Below are positions 1 through 7,877 of a stretch of 35,063 nucleotides of DNA, in pieces. Each line of letters begins with the position of its first letter. Within the stretch, counting starts at the first letter, position 1. The notes beneath the pieces were generated by a model, which was not told the DNA's origin, searched no databases, and worked only from the letters and a program-made list of their open reading frames with translations. The DNA comes from Oscillospiraceae bacterium (GTDB lineage Bacteria > Bacillota > Clostridia > Oscillospirales > Ruminococcaceae). Both the position numbers and the translations under genes were made by a program. The stretch spans positions 1-35,063 of the forward strand of contig JAFUNP010000008.1 of assembly GCA_017473015.1 (NCBI GenBank). The letters run 5' to 3'.

Positions 1-1412
1 ATGACAGCATAGTAGAAAAACCAGCGCACAGGTGTGGCACATTTGTTTATTCGGTCCACCAGTTCGCCCTTGCCTTCCCACAGCTCCACAATAAACATCA
101 GCACGATGCACACTATAATAGCAGTGCCGTTGTTTGTATAGTAGCCGATGGTTTCCATTGCCTGTGTGAAGTAGCCCGGCGTAAACAGCATGGAAACATC
201 GCTGAACATATTCTGCAGCACATACACAGCATCTGTCAGATTGTTTGCGCGGAAGAAAATCCATGTAAAGTCAATGAGGATAAATGTGATAACAGCTTTC
301 AGCACTGCAACGACAGGTTTTGTTTTCGGCACAGGCTTGCCTGCTTTTTTCAGCCGGCGTATTTCGGCCTGTTTTTTCCCGAAAAATATGCGTTCCAGCA
401 CATTGTATATACCATTGATGCCGCCCCAGATAACAAAAGTCCATGAAGCACCATGCCACAGACCGCTGACCAGGAAAGTAATCATCAGATTGATATATGT
501 TCTGAATTTACCTTTGCGGCTGCCGCCCAGTGGGAAATAAACATAGTCCATAAACCAGCCGGACAGTGAGATGTGCCAGTTTCGCCAGAATTCCACCACT
601 GACTGTGAGAAATAAGGGTGGTTGAAGTTGCGCATCAGTTTGAACCCCATAACATTGGCCGCTCCCACAGCAATATCGGAGTAACCGGAAAAGTCGCAGT
701 AAATCTGGAATGCAAAAAGGAAGGTAGCCATCACCAGCTGAATACCGGTGTATTTGGTCACATCGTTGTAAACAGCGTTTACAATAAGGGCCGCACCGTC
801 AGAGATAACCAGCTTTTTGAAAAAGCCCCAGGCCATAATAACCAGACCGTCAGTCACACGGTTGTATTCGAATTTATAGCTTTTATGCAGCTGTGGCAAC
901 AGGTTGGCACTGCGTTCGATAGGACCAGCCACCAACTGTGGGAAAAAGCTGACAAACAGTGCATAGGTAAGAAAATCCTTTTCTCTTTCCACCCGGCCGC
1001 GGTAAACATCGATGGAGTAGCCCAGTGACTGGAAGGTGTAGAAAGAGATACCAACAACAGCCAGCAGGTTGTTGTTGCGTGCGATACCCAGTGACGGAAA
1101 AACCGCCAGCAGACTGTCCACAATAAAGTTGAAATATTTGAAATAACCTAAAATAGCTATATTTACTATTATATTTACAGCTAAAAACAGTTTTTTCTGT
1201 TTTTCATCCCTGGCTTTATCTATCAGCACCGCACAGTAAAAAGTGGTGGCTGTGCTGAACAGTATCAACAGTGCATATACCGGCTGCCAGGACATATAGA
1301 AATAATAACTGGCTATCAGCAGCCAGTGATTTTTCAGCTTTTCAGGTATTATAAAATACCCCATTACAACAATGGGGAAGAATATTAAAAAGCTGACTGA
1401 GTTAAACAGCAT
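1..1412 (-). CDS. MBOAT family O-acyltransferase, 3' end cut by window edge
   Basis: Membrane-bound O-acyltransferase of the AlgI/DltB type, which transfers acyl (usually acetyl) groups across the membrane onto an extracellular polymer. The frame is open from the ATG at 1412, preceded by AGGAG, to the window edge, giving about 470 residues; only a short C-terminal tail should be missing. It is very hydrophobic. Seen motifs are FYTFQSLGYSIDVYRG, QLVAGPIER, FWRNWHISLSGWF and WHGASWTF; His320 in the last is the conserved MBOAT histidine. It is the last visible gene of the capsule-type operon, about 29 bases after the DUF2304 gene, so it probably O-acetylates that polysaccharide. Its substrate and any SGNH-type partner lie outside what can be seen. 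Short minus-strand frames inside it are pieces or shadows of this gene. Confidence 0.93.
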   Translation of the reverse strand, partial: MLFNSVSFLIFFPIVVMGYFIIPEKLKNHWLLIASYYFYMSWQPVYALLILFSTATTFYCAVLIDKARDEKQKKLFLAVNIIVNIAILGYFKYFNFIVDSLLAVFPSLGIARNNNLLAVVGISFYTFQSLGYSIDVYRGRVEREKDFLTYALFVSFFPQLVAGPIERSANLLPQLHKSYKFEYNRVTDGLVIMAWGFFKKLVISDGAALIVNAVYNDVTKYTGIQLVMATFLFAFQIYCDFSGYSDIAVGAANVMGFKLMRNFNHPYFSQSVVEFWRNWHISLSGWFMDYVYFPLGGSRKGKFRTYINLMITFLVSGLWHGASWTFVIWGGINGIYNVLERIFFGKKQAEIRRLKKAGKPVPKTKPVVAVLKAVITFILIDFTWIFFRANNLTDAVYVLQNMFSDVSMLFTPGYFTQAMETIGYYTNNGTAIIVCIVLMFIVELWEGKGELVDRINKCATPVRWFFYYAV

Positions 1413-1441
1413 AATTTACTCCTTAGTGTAATGGGTATTTA

Positions 1442-1831
1442 TTATTCTTTTTCTGTCAGTTTCTGTTCCAGCTCGCGCACGCGTTTTTCCAGCAGGGCGT
1501 TGGACTGGGCCAGACGCTTGATTTTGTGGGAAAAACCGGAGATAACCGCTGTGACAGACAGCAGGATAAGCAGAATAAATATAATCTGTGTCAGGAAAAT
1601 GAAGTTTACAGGATTGACCACACCTGTAATATCACTGAGCACCAGCACAAGATAACGGCAGAGAGCAAAGGCTATCATGGTTACGCTGAATGCCAGCCAG
1701 ATAATGGAATATTTAATCTCTATTTTTTTATGCTTGATAAGCCAGAGAATCATGGTGAACAGCACAAAAGAGCCGATGATAAGCAGGTGCTGAAGTGTGA
1801 GAGTGTTTTTAATAAAATCAATCATAATCAC
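1442..1831 (-). CDS. DUF2304 small membrane protein
   Basis: A 129-residue protein with three hydrophobic segments (about residues 13-30, 40-63 and 75-98) followed by a charged, heptad-like tail ending LEKRVRELEQKLTEKE, probably a short coiled coil. This is the layout of DUF2304 proteins, which often sit beside DPM1-like GT2 enzymes and are thought to help or anchor them. Here the start codon overlaps the stop of the upstream GT2 by 4 bases (ATGA), so translation is probably coupled. No catalytic residues are visible. An accessory role in lipid-linked sugar synthesis or glucosylation of the surface polymer is inference from the pairing. Confidence 0.85.
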   Translation of the reverse strand: MIMIDFIKNTLTLQHLLIIGSFVLFTMILWLIKHKKIEIKYSIIWLAFSVTMIAFALCRYLVLVLSDITGVVNPVNFIFLTQIIFILLILLSVTAVISGFSHKIKRLAQSNALLEKRVRELEQKLTEKE

Positions 1832-2535
1832 TTACCCGCCTTTCTTTTGGTTGATATTCTGTCCACCACCAGAGCCAGGCATACTTTTATCATATAGTAT
1901 GCGCTTTTCAGGCTGCGGATAGAGGACACACCGCCCTGTCTTTCCACCATAACAACAGGTACTTCACCCACTGTATAGCCATTGAGAATACAGCTGACAA
2001 TGGCTTCCGGTTCAGGGTAGTCATCAGCGTAATCGTTGGCAAAAAATTCTATCAGCTGACGATTGCAGGCGCGATAGCCGCTGGTAACATCATAAACTTT
2101 TTTGCCTGTGAGTATTTTAATCAGCAGAGAAATAATATTGATACCCAGACGGCGCATAAAAGATGACTGGAAGCCCTCTTTGGTAATAAAACGGGAGCCT
2201 ATGGCCATATCCATTTCACCACTGATAACCGGCCGGCATACATCGGAAAGATAAGCCGGGTCATGCTGACCGTCGCCGTCCATCTGCACAGCAATATCGT
2301 AACCATTCTGCTTTGCATACAGGTAACCGGCCTGTACACCGCCGCCGATGCCCAGGTTTACAGGGTTGTTTATATAGTTCATACCGTTGGCTTTCAGTAT
2401 GCTTTCGGTAGAATCGGTAGAGCAGTCGTTGATAATAAGGTAATCGGCAAAAGGTGCTTTTTCCTTTAAATTTTTCACCACTCGTTCAATACTGGCTTCC
2501 TCGTTGTAGCAAGGAATAATAACCAGAATTTTCAT
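1828..2535 (-). CDS. Glycosyltransferase family 2, dolichol-phosphate-mannose-synthase-like
   Basis: A 235-residue GT-A fold enzyme without obvious membrane anchors. The N-terminus reads VIIPCYNEEASIERVV, then LIINDCSTDST, and the metal-binding motif is MDGDGQHDP, all typical of the DPM1/polyprenyl-phosphate glycosyltransferase branch. It should transfer a sugar from a nucleotide donor to a polyprenyl phosphate. It starts at an ATG with a GGAGG site about 10 bases upstream, 15 bases after the GT4 gene, and overlaps the DUF2304 gene by 4 bases. Together these look like a lipid-linked sugar donor module for decorating the polysaccharide. Donor and acceptor cannot be read from sequence. Confidence 0.92.
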   Translation of the reverse strand: MKILVIIPCYNEEASIERVVKNLKEKAPFADYLIINDCSTDSTESILKANGMNYINNPVNLGIGGGVQAGYLYAKQNGYDIAVQMDGDGQHDPAYLSDVCRPVISGEMDMAIGSRFITKEGFQSSFMRRLGINIISLLIKILTGKKVYDVTSGYRACNRQLIEFFANDYADDYPEPEAIVSCILNGYTVGEVPVVMVERQGGVSSIRSLKSAYYMIKVCLALVVDRISTKRKAGK

Positions 2536-2550
2536 CGGATAGTCCTCCGT

Positions 2551-3771
2551 TTAATCTAAAATAAAATCTATCAGCTGCCCCAGCACTTTGTCGCGGCTGT
2601 GGTATTGGTAATGATACCGGCGGGCGTTGGCACCCATCGCATCGCGCTGCCGCTGTGGCATATTGTAAAGTGAAAGAATATTTTTATACAGTGCGGTGCT
2701 GTCACCGCTTGGGGCGGTCAGGCCTGCACCGGCTTTTTCGATAACAAAACTGCCCTCGCCGTCAATACAGGTAAGCACCGGTTTTCCCCCTGCCATATAG
2801 CTGGTAACTTTGGCCGGGATAGTCAGGCCCAGGTCATCGCTTTTAGCCAGAGGTGCAAACAGGGCGTCTGCCAGTGTGTGATACACCGGCATATCTGTAA
2901 CAGGTTTTGAGCCAAGAAAGTCAAAATATTCGCTCACATCTTTTTCTTTTACATAGCTTTCAATATCGTTTTTTGACATACCGTCGCCCACGATAATGAA
3001 TTTAACATCTTTCACACCGTCTTTTTTCAGCAGTACTGCTGCATCAACAGCAACCTCCACATTCTGTGCAGGGCTGATGTTGCCGGCGTAAACGATTTTG
3101 AAATAATCTTTGTATTTTTCCTCCAGTTCTGCGTTATGTATATCTTTTTCATAGAATTTTTCACAGTACTGAGGGATTGTGGCTACTTTTTCAGGCGATT
3201 TGCCTGTGATTTTCACCAGAGTTTCATTCAGTGACGGTGACATAGCAATCAGTTTGTCACAGCGTCTGTAGTGCCAGTGGCTGGTGCTGCGGGCAATAAA
3301 ACGCAGGAATCTGTTCTGGATTTTCAGAACGGAATAAAGATTTTCCGGCCACAGATCCAACACATAGGTGGTCAGGGGCACTTTTTTCAGCTTTGAATAA
3401 ACAATAGCCGGGAAAATCATATAAACAGGGCTGGTTTCGTAACAGAAAACAGCGTCATATTTTCTGCCCAGAAAGGACAGAACTTTGAAGGAAGCAAAGA
3501 AAGGATAGGAAATATAGTTGAGGAAGATACGGATGGAGGAATTGCCCTTGCGCACAATTTCCCATGTGCGGTAAACTTTCACACCGTTGAAATCCTGTTT
3601 TTTGTTTTTGAACCAGCCGTAGCCCTCCGGCACAATGCCGTTGGGGTAGTTTGGTATGCCGCAAAGCACATCAACCTCTATATCGTTTTCCACAAAACCT
3701 GTGGCAATATCGCTGATACGGAAATTTTCCGGCCAGAAATGCTGGCTGATAATAAGAATTCTCTTTTTCAA
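2551..3771 (-). CDS. Glycosyltransferase family 4, WbuB/WcaI-like
   Basis: A 406-residue GT-B enzyme. The N-terminus ILIISQHFWPENFRISD followed by GIPNYPNG is characteristic of the WbuB/WcaI group, in which E. coli WbuB transfers L-FucNAc. The C-terminal nucleotide-sugar half has KIVYAGNISPAQNVEV and the region around LGLTIPAKVTSYMAGGKPVL that holds the sugar-phosphate contacts. The three FucNAc synthesis genes lie directly upstream, so an L-FucNAc transferase role in repeat-unit assembly is a reasonable inference. The start is a TTG with AAGGAAA upstream; no in-frame ATG fits the family start. A strong hairpin separates it from capG. Confidence 0.92.
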   Translation of the reverse strand: MKKRILIISQHFWPENFRISDIATGFVENDIEVDVLCGIPNYPNGIVPEGYGWFKNKKQDFNGVKVYRTWEIVRKGNSSIRIFLNYISYPFFASFKVLSFLGRKYDAVFCYETSPVYMIFPAIVYSKLKKVPLTTYVLDLWPENLYSVLKIQNRFLRFIARSTSHWHYRRCDKLIAMSPSLNETLVKITGKSPEKVATIPQYCEKFYEKDIHNAELEEKYKDYFKIVYAGNISPAQNVEVAVDAAVLLKKDGVKDVKFIIVGDGMSKNDIESYVKEKDVSEYFDFLGSKPVTDMPVYHTLADALFAPLAKSDDLGLTIPAKVTSYMAGGKPVLTCIDGEGSFVIEKAGAGLTAPSGDSTALYKNILSLYNMPQRQRDAMGANARRYHYQYHSRDKVLGQLIDFILD

Positions 3772-3803
3772 AACTGCTTTCCTTGCTGAGTAATATAATT
3801 ATT

Positions 3804-3829
3804 CAGGGCCGACCGTAAAATCGGCCCTG
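3804..3829 (-). other. Strong hairpin inside the polysaccharide operon
   Basis: A perfect 9-bp GC-rich stem (CAGGGCCGA / TCGGCCCTG) with an 8-base loop lies in the 78-base gap between capG and the GT4 gene. In the direction of transcription (minus) it is followed by AATAATTATATT rather than a run of U, so it is not a standard terminator. It could reduce read-through or mark an RNA processing point that sets different levels for sugar synthesis and transferase genes. Confidence 0.6.
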
Positions 3830-3849
3830 TTTTCAGTGACAGATAGGGA

Positions 3850-4992
3850 TTAATATTTTCTCCACACCATTTTGTTTACCACGCCTGTGTAGCTCTGAAT
3901 AAGCTTGACAACTTTTGTGGAAACATTTTCTTCCACATAGTCAGGTACAGGGATGCCGTAGTCGCCTGCTGCATTCATTGCAACAGCTGTGTCAACAGCC
4001 TGGAGAACCTGTTCTGTGGTGATGCCTGCCAGCACAAAGTTGCCTTTGTCCAGTGCTTCAGGTCTTTCTGTGGATGTACGGATACATACTGCAGGGAATG
4101 GGTTGTCCACTGACAGGAAGAAGCTGCTTTCTTCAGGCAGTGTGCCGGAGTCAGAAACAACAGCAAAAGCATTCATCTGCAGGTTGTTGTAATCGTGGAA
4201 GCCCAGAGGTTTGTTCTGGATAACGCGTTTATCAAATTTAAAGCCGCGTTTTTCGATAAATTTTGCACTTCTTGGGTGGCAGGAGTACAGAATAGGCATA
4301 TCGTATTTTTCTGCCATAGCGTTAACTGCATTCATCAGGTTGAAGAAGTTTGCCTCTGTGTCGATATTTTCTTCACGGTGAGCAGACAGCAGAATATATT
4401 TGCCTTTCTCCAGACCCAGCTTGTCCAGGATTTTAGACGCTTTAATCTGGTCCAGGTTTGCTTTCAGCACCTCTGCCATAGGGCTGCCTGTAACATATGT
4501 GCGTTCTCTGGCTGTACCTTCATAGTTCAGGTAACGGCGTGCGTGTTCGGAATAGCACAGGTTTACGTCAGCAATGTGGTCAACGATTCTGCGGTTTGTT
4601 TCTTCCGGCAGACATTCGTCAAAGCAGCGGTTGCCTGCTTCCATATGGAAAATAGGAATGTGAAGTCTTTTTGCGCTGATAGCTGACAGGCAGGAGTTTG
4701 TATCGCCCAGAATCAGCAGGGCATCAGGTTTCTGGTCTACCATCAGTTCGTAGGATTTGGCGATGATGTTGCCGATGGTTTCGCCCAGATGACTGCCAAC
4801 AGCGTCCAGATAAAAGTCCGGTGCGCGCAGACCCAGGTCATCAAAGAACACCTGGTTCAGTTCATAGTCATAGTTCTGGCCTGTATGTACCAGAATCTGG
4901 TCAAAGTATTTATCACATTTTTTGATAACGGCAGCCAGACGGATGATTTCAGGTCTGGTGCCGATGATTGTCATAAGTTTCAGTTTGCCCAT
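3850..4992 (-). CDS. capG: UDP-N-acetylglucosamine 2-epimerase family, CapG/WbjD/FnlC-like
   Basis: Non-hydrolysing UDP-HexNAc 2-epimerase of 380 residues, the third enzyme of UDP-N-acetyl-L-fucosamine synthesis. Motifs of the WecB fold are TIIGTRPEIIRLA at the N-terminus, HTGQNYDYELNQVFF, HMEAGNRCFDECLPEETNR, LLSAHREENID and SDSGTLPEESSFF. The last is the form seen in the CapG/WbjD branch rather than WecB proper. I place the start at the ATG at 4992: GGAGGT lies 9 bases upstream, whereas an in-frame TTG three codons earlier directly abuts that site. It follows the acetyltransferase gene by 14 bases and is part of one minus-strand operon with capE and capF. Confidence 0.93.
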   Translation of the reverse strand: MGKLKLMTIIGTRPEIIRLAAVIKKCDKYFDQILVHTGQNYDYELNQVFFDDLGLRAPDFYLDAVGSHLGETIGNIIAKSYELMVDQKPDALLILGDTNSCLSAISAKRLHIPIFHMEAGNRCFDECLPEETNRRIVDHIADVNLCYSEHARRYLNYEGTARERTYVTGSPMAEVLKANLDQIKASKILDKLGLEKGKYILLSAHREENIDTEANFFNLMNAVNAMAEKYDMPILYSCHPRSAKFIEKRGFKFDKRVIQNKPLGFHDYNNLQMNAFAVVSDSGTLPEESSFFLSVDNPFPAVCIRTSTERPEALDKGNFVLAGITTEQVLQAVDTAVAMNAAGDYGIPVPDYVEENVSTKVVKLIQSYTGVVNKMVWRKY

Positions 4993-5006
4993 TTTTCGCA
5001 AACCTC

Positions 5007-5519
5007 CTATCTGTAAGTATTGTTCTGGATTACCTGACCGGCTTCGACTTTGGCAAAAGGTGCAACGCGGTTACCGGCTTTCACCACGCAGTTGATGCAC
5101 AGGTGAACGCCTTTTTCAATGGTTACATCGTGGTCCACCACTGCACCGAAATTCACGATGCAGCCGCTGCGCACAATGCTGCCTGTGTTTACCACAGCCT
5201 GTGGCAGCACAGCAGTGCCTTTTTCGATAACTGCTGCCTTGCTTACATAAGCAGCAGGGTGGATAATGGTGGCAATCTGTGCGCCGGCATTGATAATCAT
5301 ATTCATCCATTCCACGCGCAGGTTGTTGTTGCCGAATGCAGGGTAAAACCATACATCCTCACCCATAAATTTTCTGAAATCAGCCAGGGAACCTTTTACC
5401 TTTGTGTGACGGGCGTTGTCATCAAGGAACACAACTTCGTCAAAAAGCTGTGCGGACTGCACCACGTCTTCTATAGTGCGGCCGTAACCGCCGAAACCGA
5501 GGATAACCAGTTTTTTCAT
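5007..5519 (-). CDS. PglD/NeuD-like sugar acetyltransferase
   Basis: A 170-residue protein with an N-terminal nucleotide-sugar-binding part (KKLVILGFGGYGRTIEDVV) and a C-terminal left-handed beta helix of hexapeptide repeats (about residues 90-165, with VVNTGSIVRSGCIVNFGAVV and DHDVTIEKG). His of the VDHD segment is in the place of the catalytic histidine of PglD. Such enzymes N- or O-acetylate nucleotide sugars with acetyl-CoA. The start ATG overlaps the capF stop (TAATG) by one base. The sugars of the CapE-F-G route already carry an N-acetyl group, so it either O-acetylates a product or makes another sugar of the repeat unit; this is unresolved. Confidence 0.85.
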   Translation of the reverse strand: MKKLVILGFGGYGRTIEDVVQSAQLFDEVVFLDDNARHTKVKGSLADFRKFMGEDVWFYPAFGNNNLRVEWMNMIINAGAQIATIIHPAAYVSKAAVIEKGTAVLPQAVVNTGSIVRSGCIVNFGAVVDHDVTIEKGVHLCINCVVKAGNRVAPFAKVEAGQVIQNNTYR

Positions 5520-6634
5520 TATAAATCTACCTTTGTATAGTAAGTATCAGGTTTTTCAGGGTTGAATATTTCACTGGACCAGAACAGGCAGATAACCTCT
5601 GTATCACCGATATTTTTGATGTTGTGGGTGTAGCCCACAGGAATATCCACAACTGTAGGTGTGTTGCCTTCCACTGTGTAGCGGATGATTTCACCTGTTA
5701 TCATATGGCGGAAGGAAATTTCAGCCTTGCCTGCGATAACAAAGAATTTTTCCACTTTTGTATGATGCCAGTGGTCACCGCGTGTGATGCCCGGCTTTGT
5801 GGTGGAGATAAAAATCTGACCCATGGATTCACTTTTGATAAATTCAGCCAGCCAGCCGCGGTTGTCTTCGTTCTTTTTCAGCGTATATGAGAATTTGTCA
5901 CTATCCAGATATGACAGGTATGTGCCGTAAAGACGGATGTCCAGCAGAGTGTTCAGTGACGGCATAACAAGAGTTTCCCTGTTTTTGCCGAAGGCTGTGA
6001 TTTTTTCTGCCAGTTTGCCCAGAGTGATTTTGTGCAGTGTGTCGATTTCGAAAAAGCCCGGTTTGTAATCGGCTGTGTTTTCAAAAATATCCACAAATTT
6101 TGCAATAACATCGTCAATGTAGCACAGTGTCAGTTCTTTGTCCGGGTCGTTAATCTGCAGTGGCAGACCGTGGGCCACATTGTGCATAAATGTGGCTACA
6201 ACAGTGTTGTAGTTTGGTCTGGACCATTTGCCGAATACGCCGTAAAGACGCACGATGAAAGCAGGGTTATGGCCGTTTGTCAGGAAAAGGTCTTCGCCCA
6301 TTTTTTTGCTTTTGCCATAGTCATTGTCCAGCAGTGCCTGAATGGAGGAGGATACCAGCACAGGTGCTGTGTTGCCTTTGGCTTTCAGTGTGTCCAGCAG
6401 AGTCTTGGAAAAGTCTGTGTTGCCTTCGTAAAACTCTTTTGTGTCCACAGGACGGTTTACGCCGGCCAGATGGAAAACAAAGTCTGCATCTGCGCAGAAG
6501 TTTTCCAGGTCTGCCTGGGTGTTTTCCCTGTCATAGAGATACAGATTTGTATAGCCTTTCTGCAGCAGTGTTGCTGTCAGGTTTTTGCCTATAAAGCCTG
6601 TGGCGCCTGTAATCAATATTTTCTTACTTTTCAA
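5519..6634 (-). CDS. capF: CapF/WbjC-like bifunctional epimerase-reductase with cupin domain
   Basis: A 371-residue protein, almost the length of S. aureus CapF. The N-terminal two thirds is an SDR with the NAD(P)-binding motif GATGFIG at residues 10-16. The C-terminal third is a cupin, seen as TRGDHWHHTKVEKFFVIAG and DIPVGYTHNIKN, whose His residues bind metal. Known role: C3 epimerisation by the cupin and C4 reduction by the SDR in UDP-L-FucNAc synthesis. Its start overlaps the end of capE by 11 bases. The order capE-capF-capG is the classical order, broken here only by the acetyltransferase gene. Identity is secure; the exact product is inferred from the family. Confidence 0.95.
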   Translation of the reverse strand: MKSKKILITGATGFIGKNLTATLLQKGYTNLYLYDRENTQADLENFCADADFVFHLAGVNRPVDTKEFYEGNTDFSKTLLDTLKAKGNTAPVLVSSSIQALLDNDYGKSKKMGEDLFLTNGHNPAFIVRLYGVFGKWSRPNYNTVVATFMHNVAHGLPLQINDPDKELTLCYIDDVIAKFVDIFENTADYKPGFFEIDTLHKITLGKLAEKITAFGKNRETLVMPSLNTLLDIRLYGTYLSYLDSDKFSYTLKKNEDNRGWLAEFIKSESMGQIFISTTKPGITRGDHWHHTKVEKFFVIAGKAEISFRHMITGEIIRYTVEGNTPTVVDIPVGYTHNIKNIGDTEVICLFWSSEIFNPEKPDTYYTKVDL

Positions 6635-7670
6635 GTTTAGCCAGCTCCTCTTTGATGTAGTCTGTTGTCTTCATTTTTGCAATTGTGCCTGCAACATCCA
6701 GACGTTCTGTGTTATGGCTGTTGTACTGGTGCAGCAGTCTTTCTTCTGTGCGGCCTTCCACAAAGTATTTGTCATAGTTCAGGTCACGGTTGTCAGCAGG
6801 TACACGGTAGTAACCGCCCATATCGATGGCTTTGGCTGCTTCTTCTTCTGTCAGCAGAGTTTCGTACAGCTTTTCACCGTGGCGTTCGCCGATGATTTTG
6901 ATGCCTGTATCGCCGAACAGTTCCTGTGTGGCTTTTGCCAGGTCACCGATAGTACATGCAGGTGATTTCTGAACAAACAGGTCGCCTGCCTGACCGTGTG
7001 TGAATGCGAATACAACCAGGTCAACAGCTTCGTCCAGGTTCATCAGGAAGCGTGTCATTTCTGGGTTTGTGATTGTGAGAGGGTTGCCCTGACGAATCTG
7101 TTCACGGAACAGTGGGATAACGCTGCCGCGGCTGCACATAACATTGCCGTAGCGTGTGCAGCAGATAGTTGTTTTTTCAGGGTCAACTGTTCTGGATTTT
7201 GCCACGATTACTTTTTCCATCATAGCTTTGGAGATACCCATAGCGTTGATTGGGTAAGCGGCCTTGTCTGTGGACAGACAAACCACTCTTTTTACACCGT
7301 GGTTGATAGCACTTGTGAGAACATTTTCTGTGCCCAGAACATTTGTTTTAACAGCTTCCACAGGGAAGAATTCACAGGATGGCACCTGTTTCAGTGCTGC
7401 AGCGTGGAAGATAAAGTCAACGCCGTTCATAGCATTGTTAACACTGTTGATATCGCGAACATCGCCGATGTAGAATTTTACTTTCTGGCTTTCAACAGGA
7501 TGGGAAACCTGCAGTTCATGGCGCATATCGTCCTGTTTCTTTTCGTCACGGGAGAAGATGCGGATTTCGCCGATATCTGTTGTTAAAAAGTGTTTCAGTA
7601 CAGTGTGGCCAAAGCTGCCTGTACCGCCTGTAATCAGAAGGGTTTTACCTTTAAATACTGAATCTGACAT
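6624..7670 (-). CDS. capE: UDP-GlcNAc 4,6-dehydratase (5-inverting), CapE-like
   Basis: A 348-residue short-chain dehydrogenase with GGTGSFG at residues 15-21, FSRDEKKQDDMRHEL, the HAAALKQVP segment and NAMGISKAMMEK. In the last, Met replaces the Tyr of the usual YxxxK, as in FlaA1, PseB and CapE. It starts the UDP-L-FucNAc route from UDP-GlcNAc. I choose the ATG at 7670: GGAGG lies about 10 bases upstream; an ATG five codons earlier would put that site inside the gene. It is the first gene of the operon, behind a possible extended -10 promoter at 7749-7776, divergent from pepT. Confidence 0.94.
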   Translation of the reverse strand: MSDSVFKGKTLLITGGTGSFGHTVLKHFLTTDIGEIRIFSRDEKKQDDMRHELQVSHPVESQKVKFYIGDVRDINSVNNAMNGVDFIFHAAALKQVPSCEFFPVEAVKTNVLGTENVLTSAINHGVKRVVCLSTDKAAYPINAMGISKAMMEKVIVAKSRTVDPEKTTICCTRYGNVMCSRGSVIPLFREQIRQGNPLTITNPEMTRFLMNLDEAVDLVVFAFTHGQAGDLFVQKSPACTIGDLAKATQELFGDTGIKIIGERHGEKLYETLLTEEEAAKAIDMGGYYRVPADNRDLNYDKYFVEGRTEERLLHQYNSHNTERLDVAGTIAKMKTTDYIKEELAKLEK

Positions 7671-7748
7671 AATTATATCCTCCATAGCATAAATGCTTTT
7701 TTACATAAATTTACATCAAAACGCAATAATCGCATTTTAATCTTATAT

Positions 7749-7776
7749 ATTTTATCACACTTTAATTCTTTTTTAA
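7749..7776 (-). promoter_or_regulatory. Possible promoter of the polysaccharide operon
   Basis: On the minus strand, TTAAAA, 16 bases, then TAAAAT with TG one base upstream of it (extended -10). It would start transcription about 70 bases before capE. The -35 is weak. Confidence 0.45.
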
Positions 7777-7837
7777 AGGGTAATATGGGTTTGTTAAAAA
7801 AAATATTACAATTTGGCTACAAAAAATACAGTCTTTG

Positions 7838-7846
7838 TGATATAGT
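7838..7846 (+). promoter_or_regulatory. Possible extended -10 promoter of pepT
   Basis: TGATATAGT (TG-N-TATAGT) ends 31 bases before the pepT start codon, with a good AAGGAGA site between. No clear -35 is present at 17 bases, as is usual for extended -10 promoters. Confidence 0.45.
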
Positions 7847-7877
7847 AGTATTAACAAAATTCAAGGAGAATACAAAA

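Noticed and set aside
6032-6640. 202-codon plus-strand open frame opposite capF
   Set aside because: Cys/Phe/Val-rich sequence typical of the antisense of a real gene; capF on the other strand has full family motifs.
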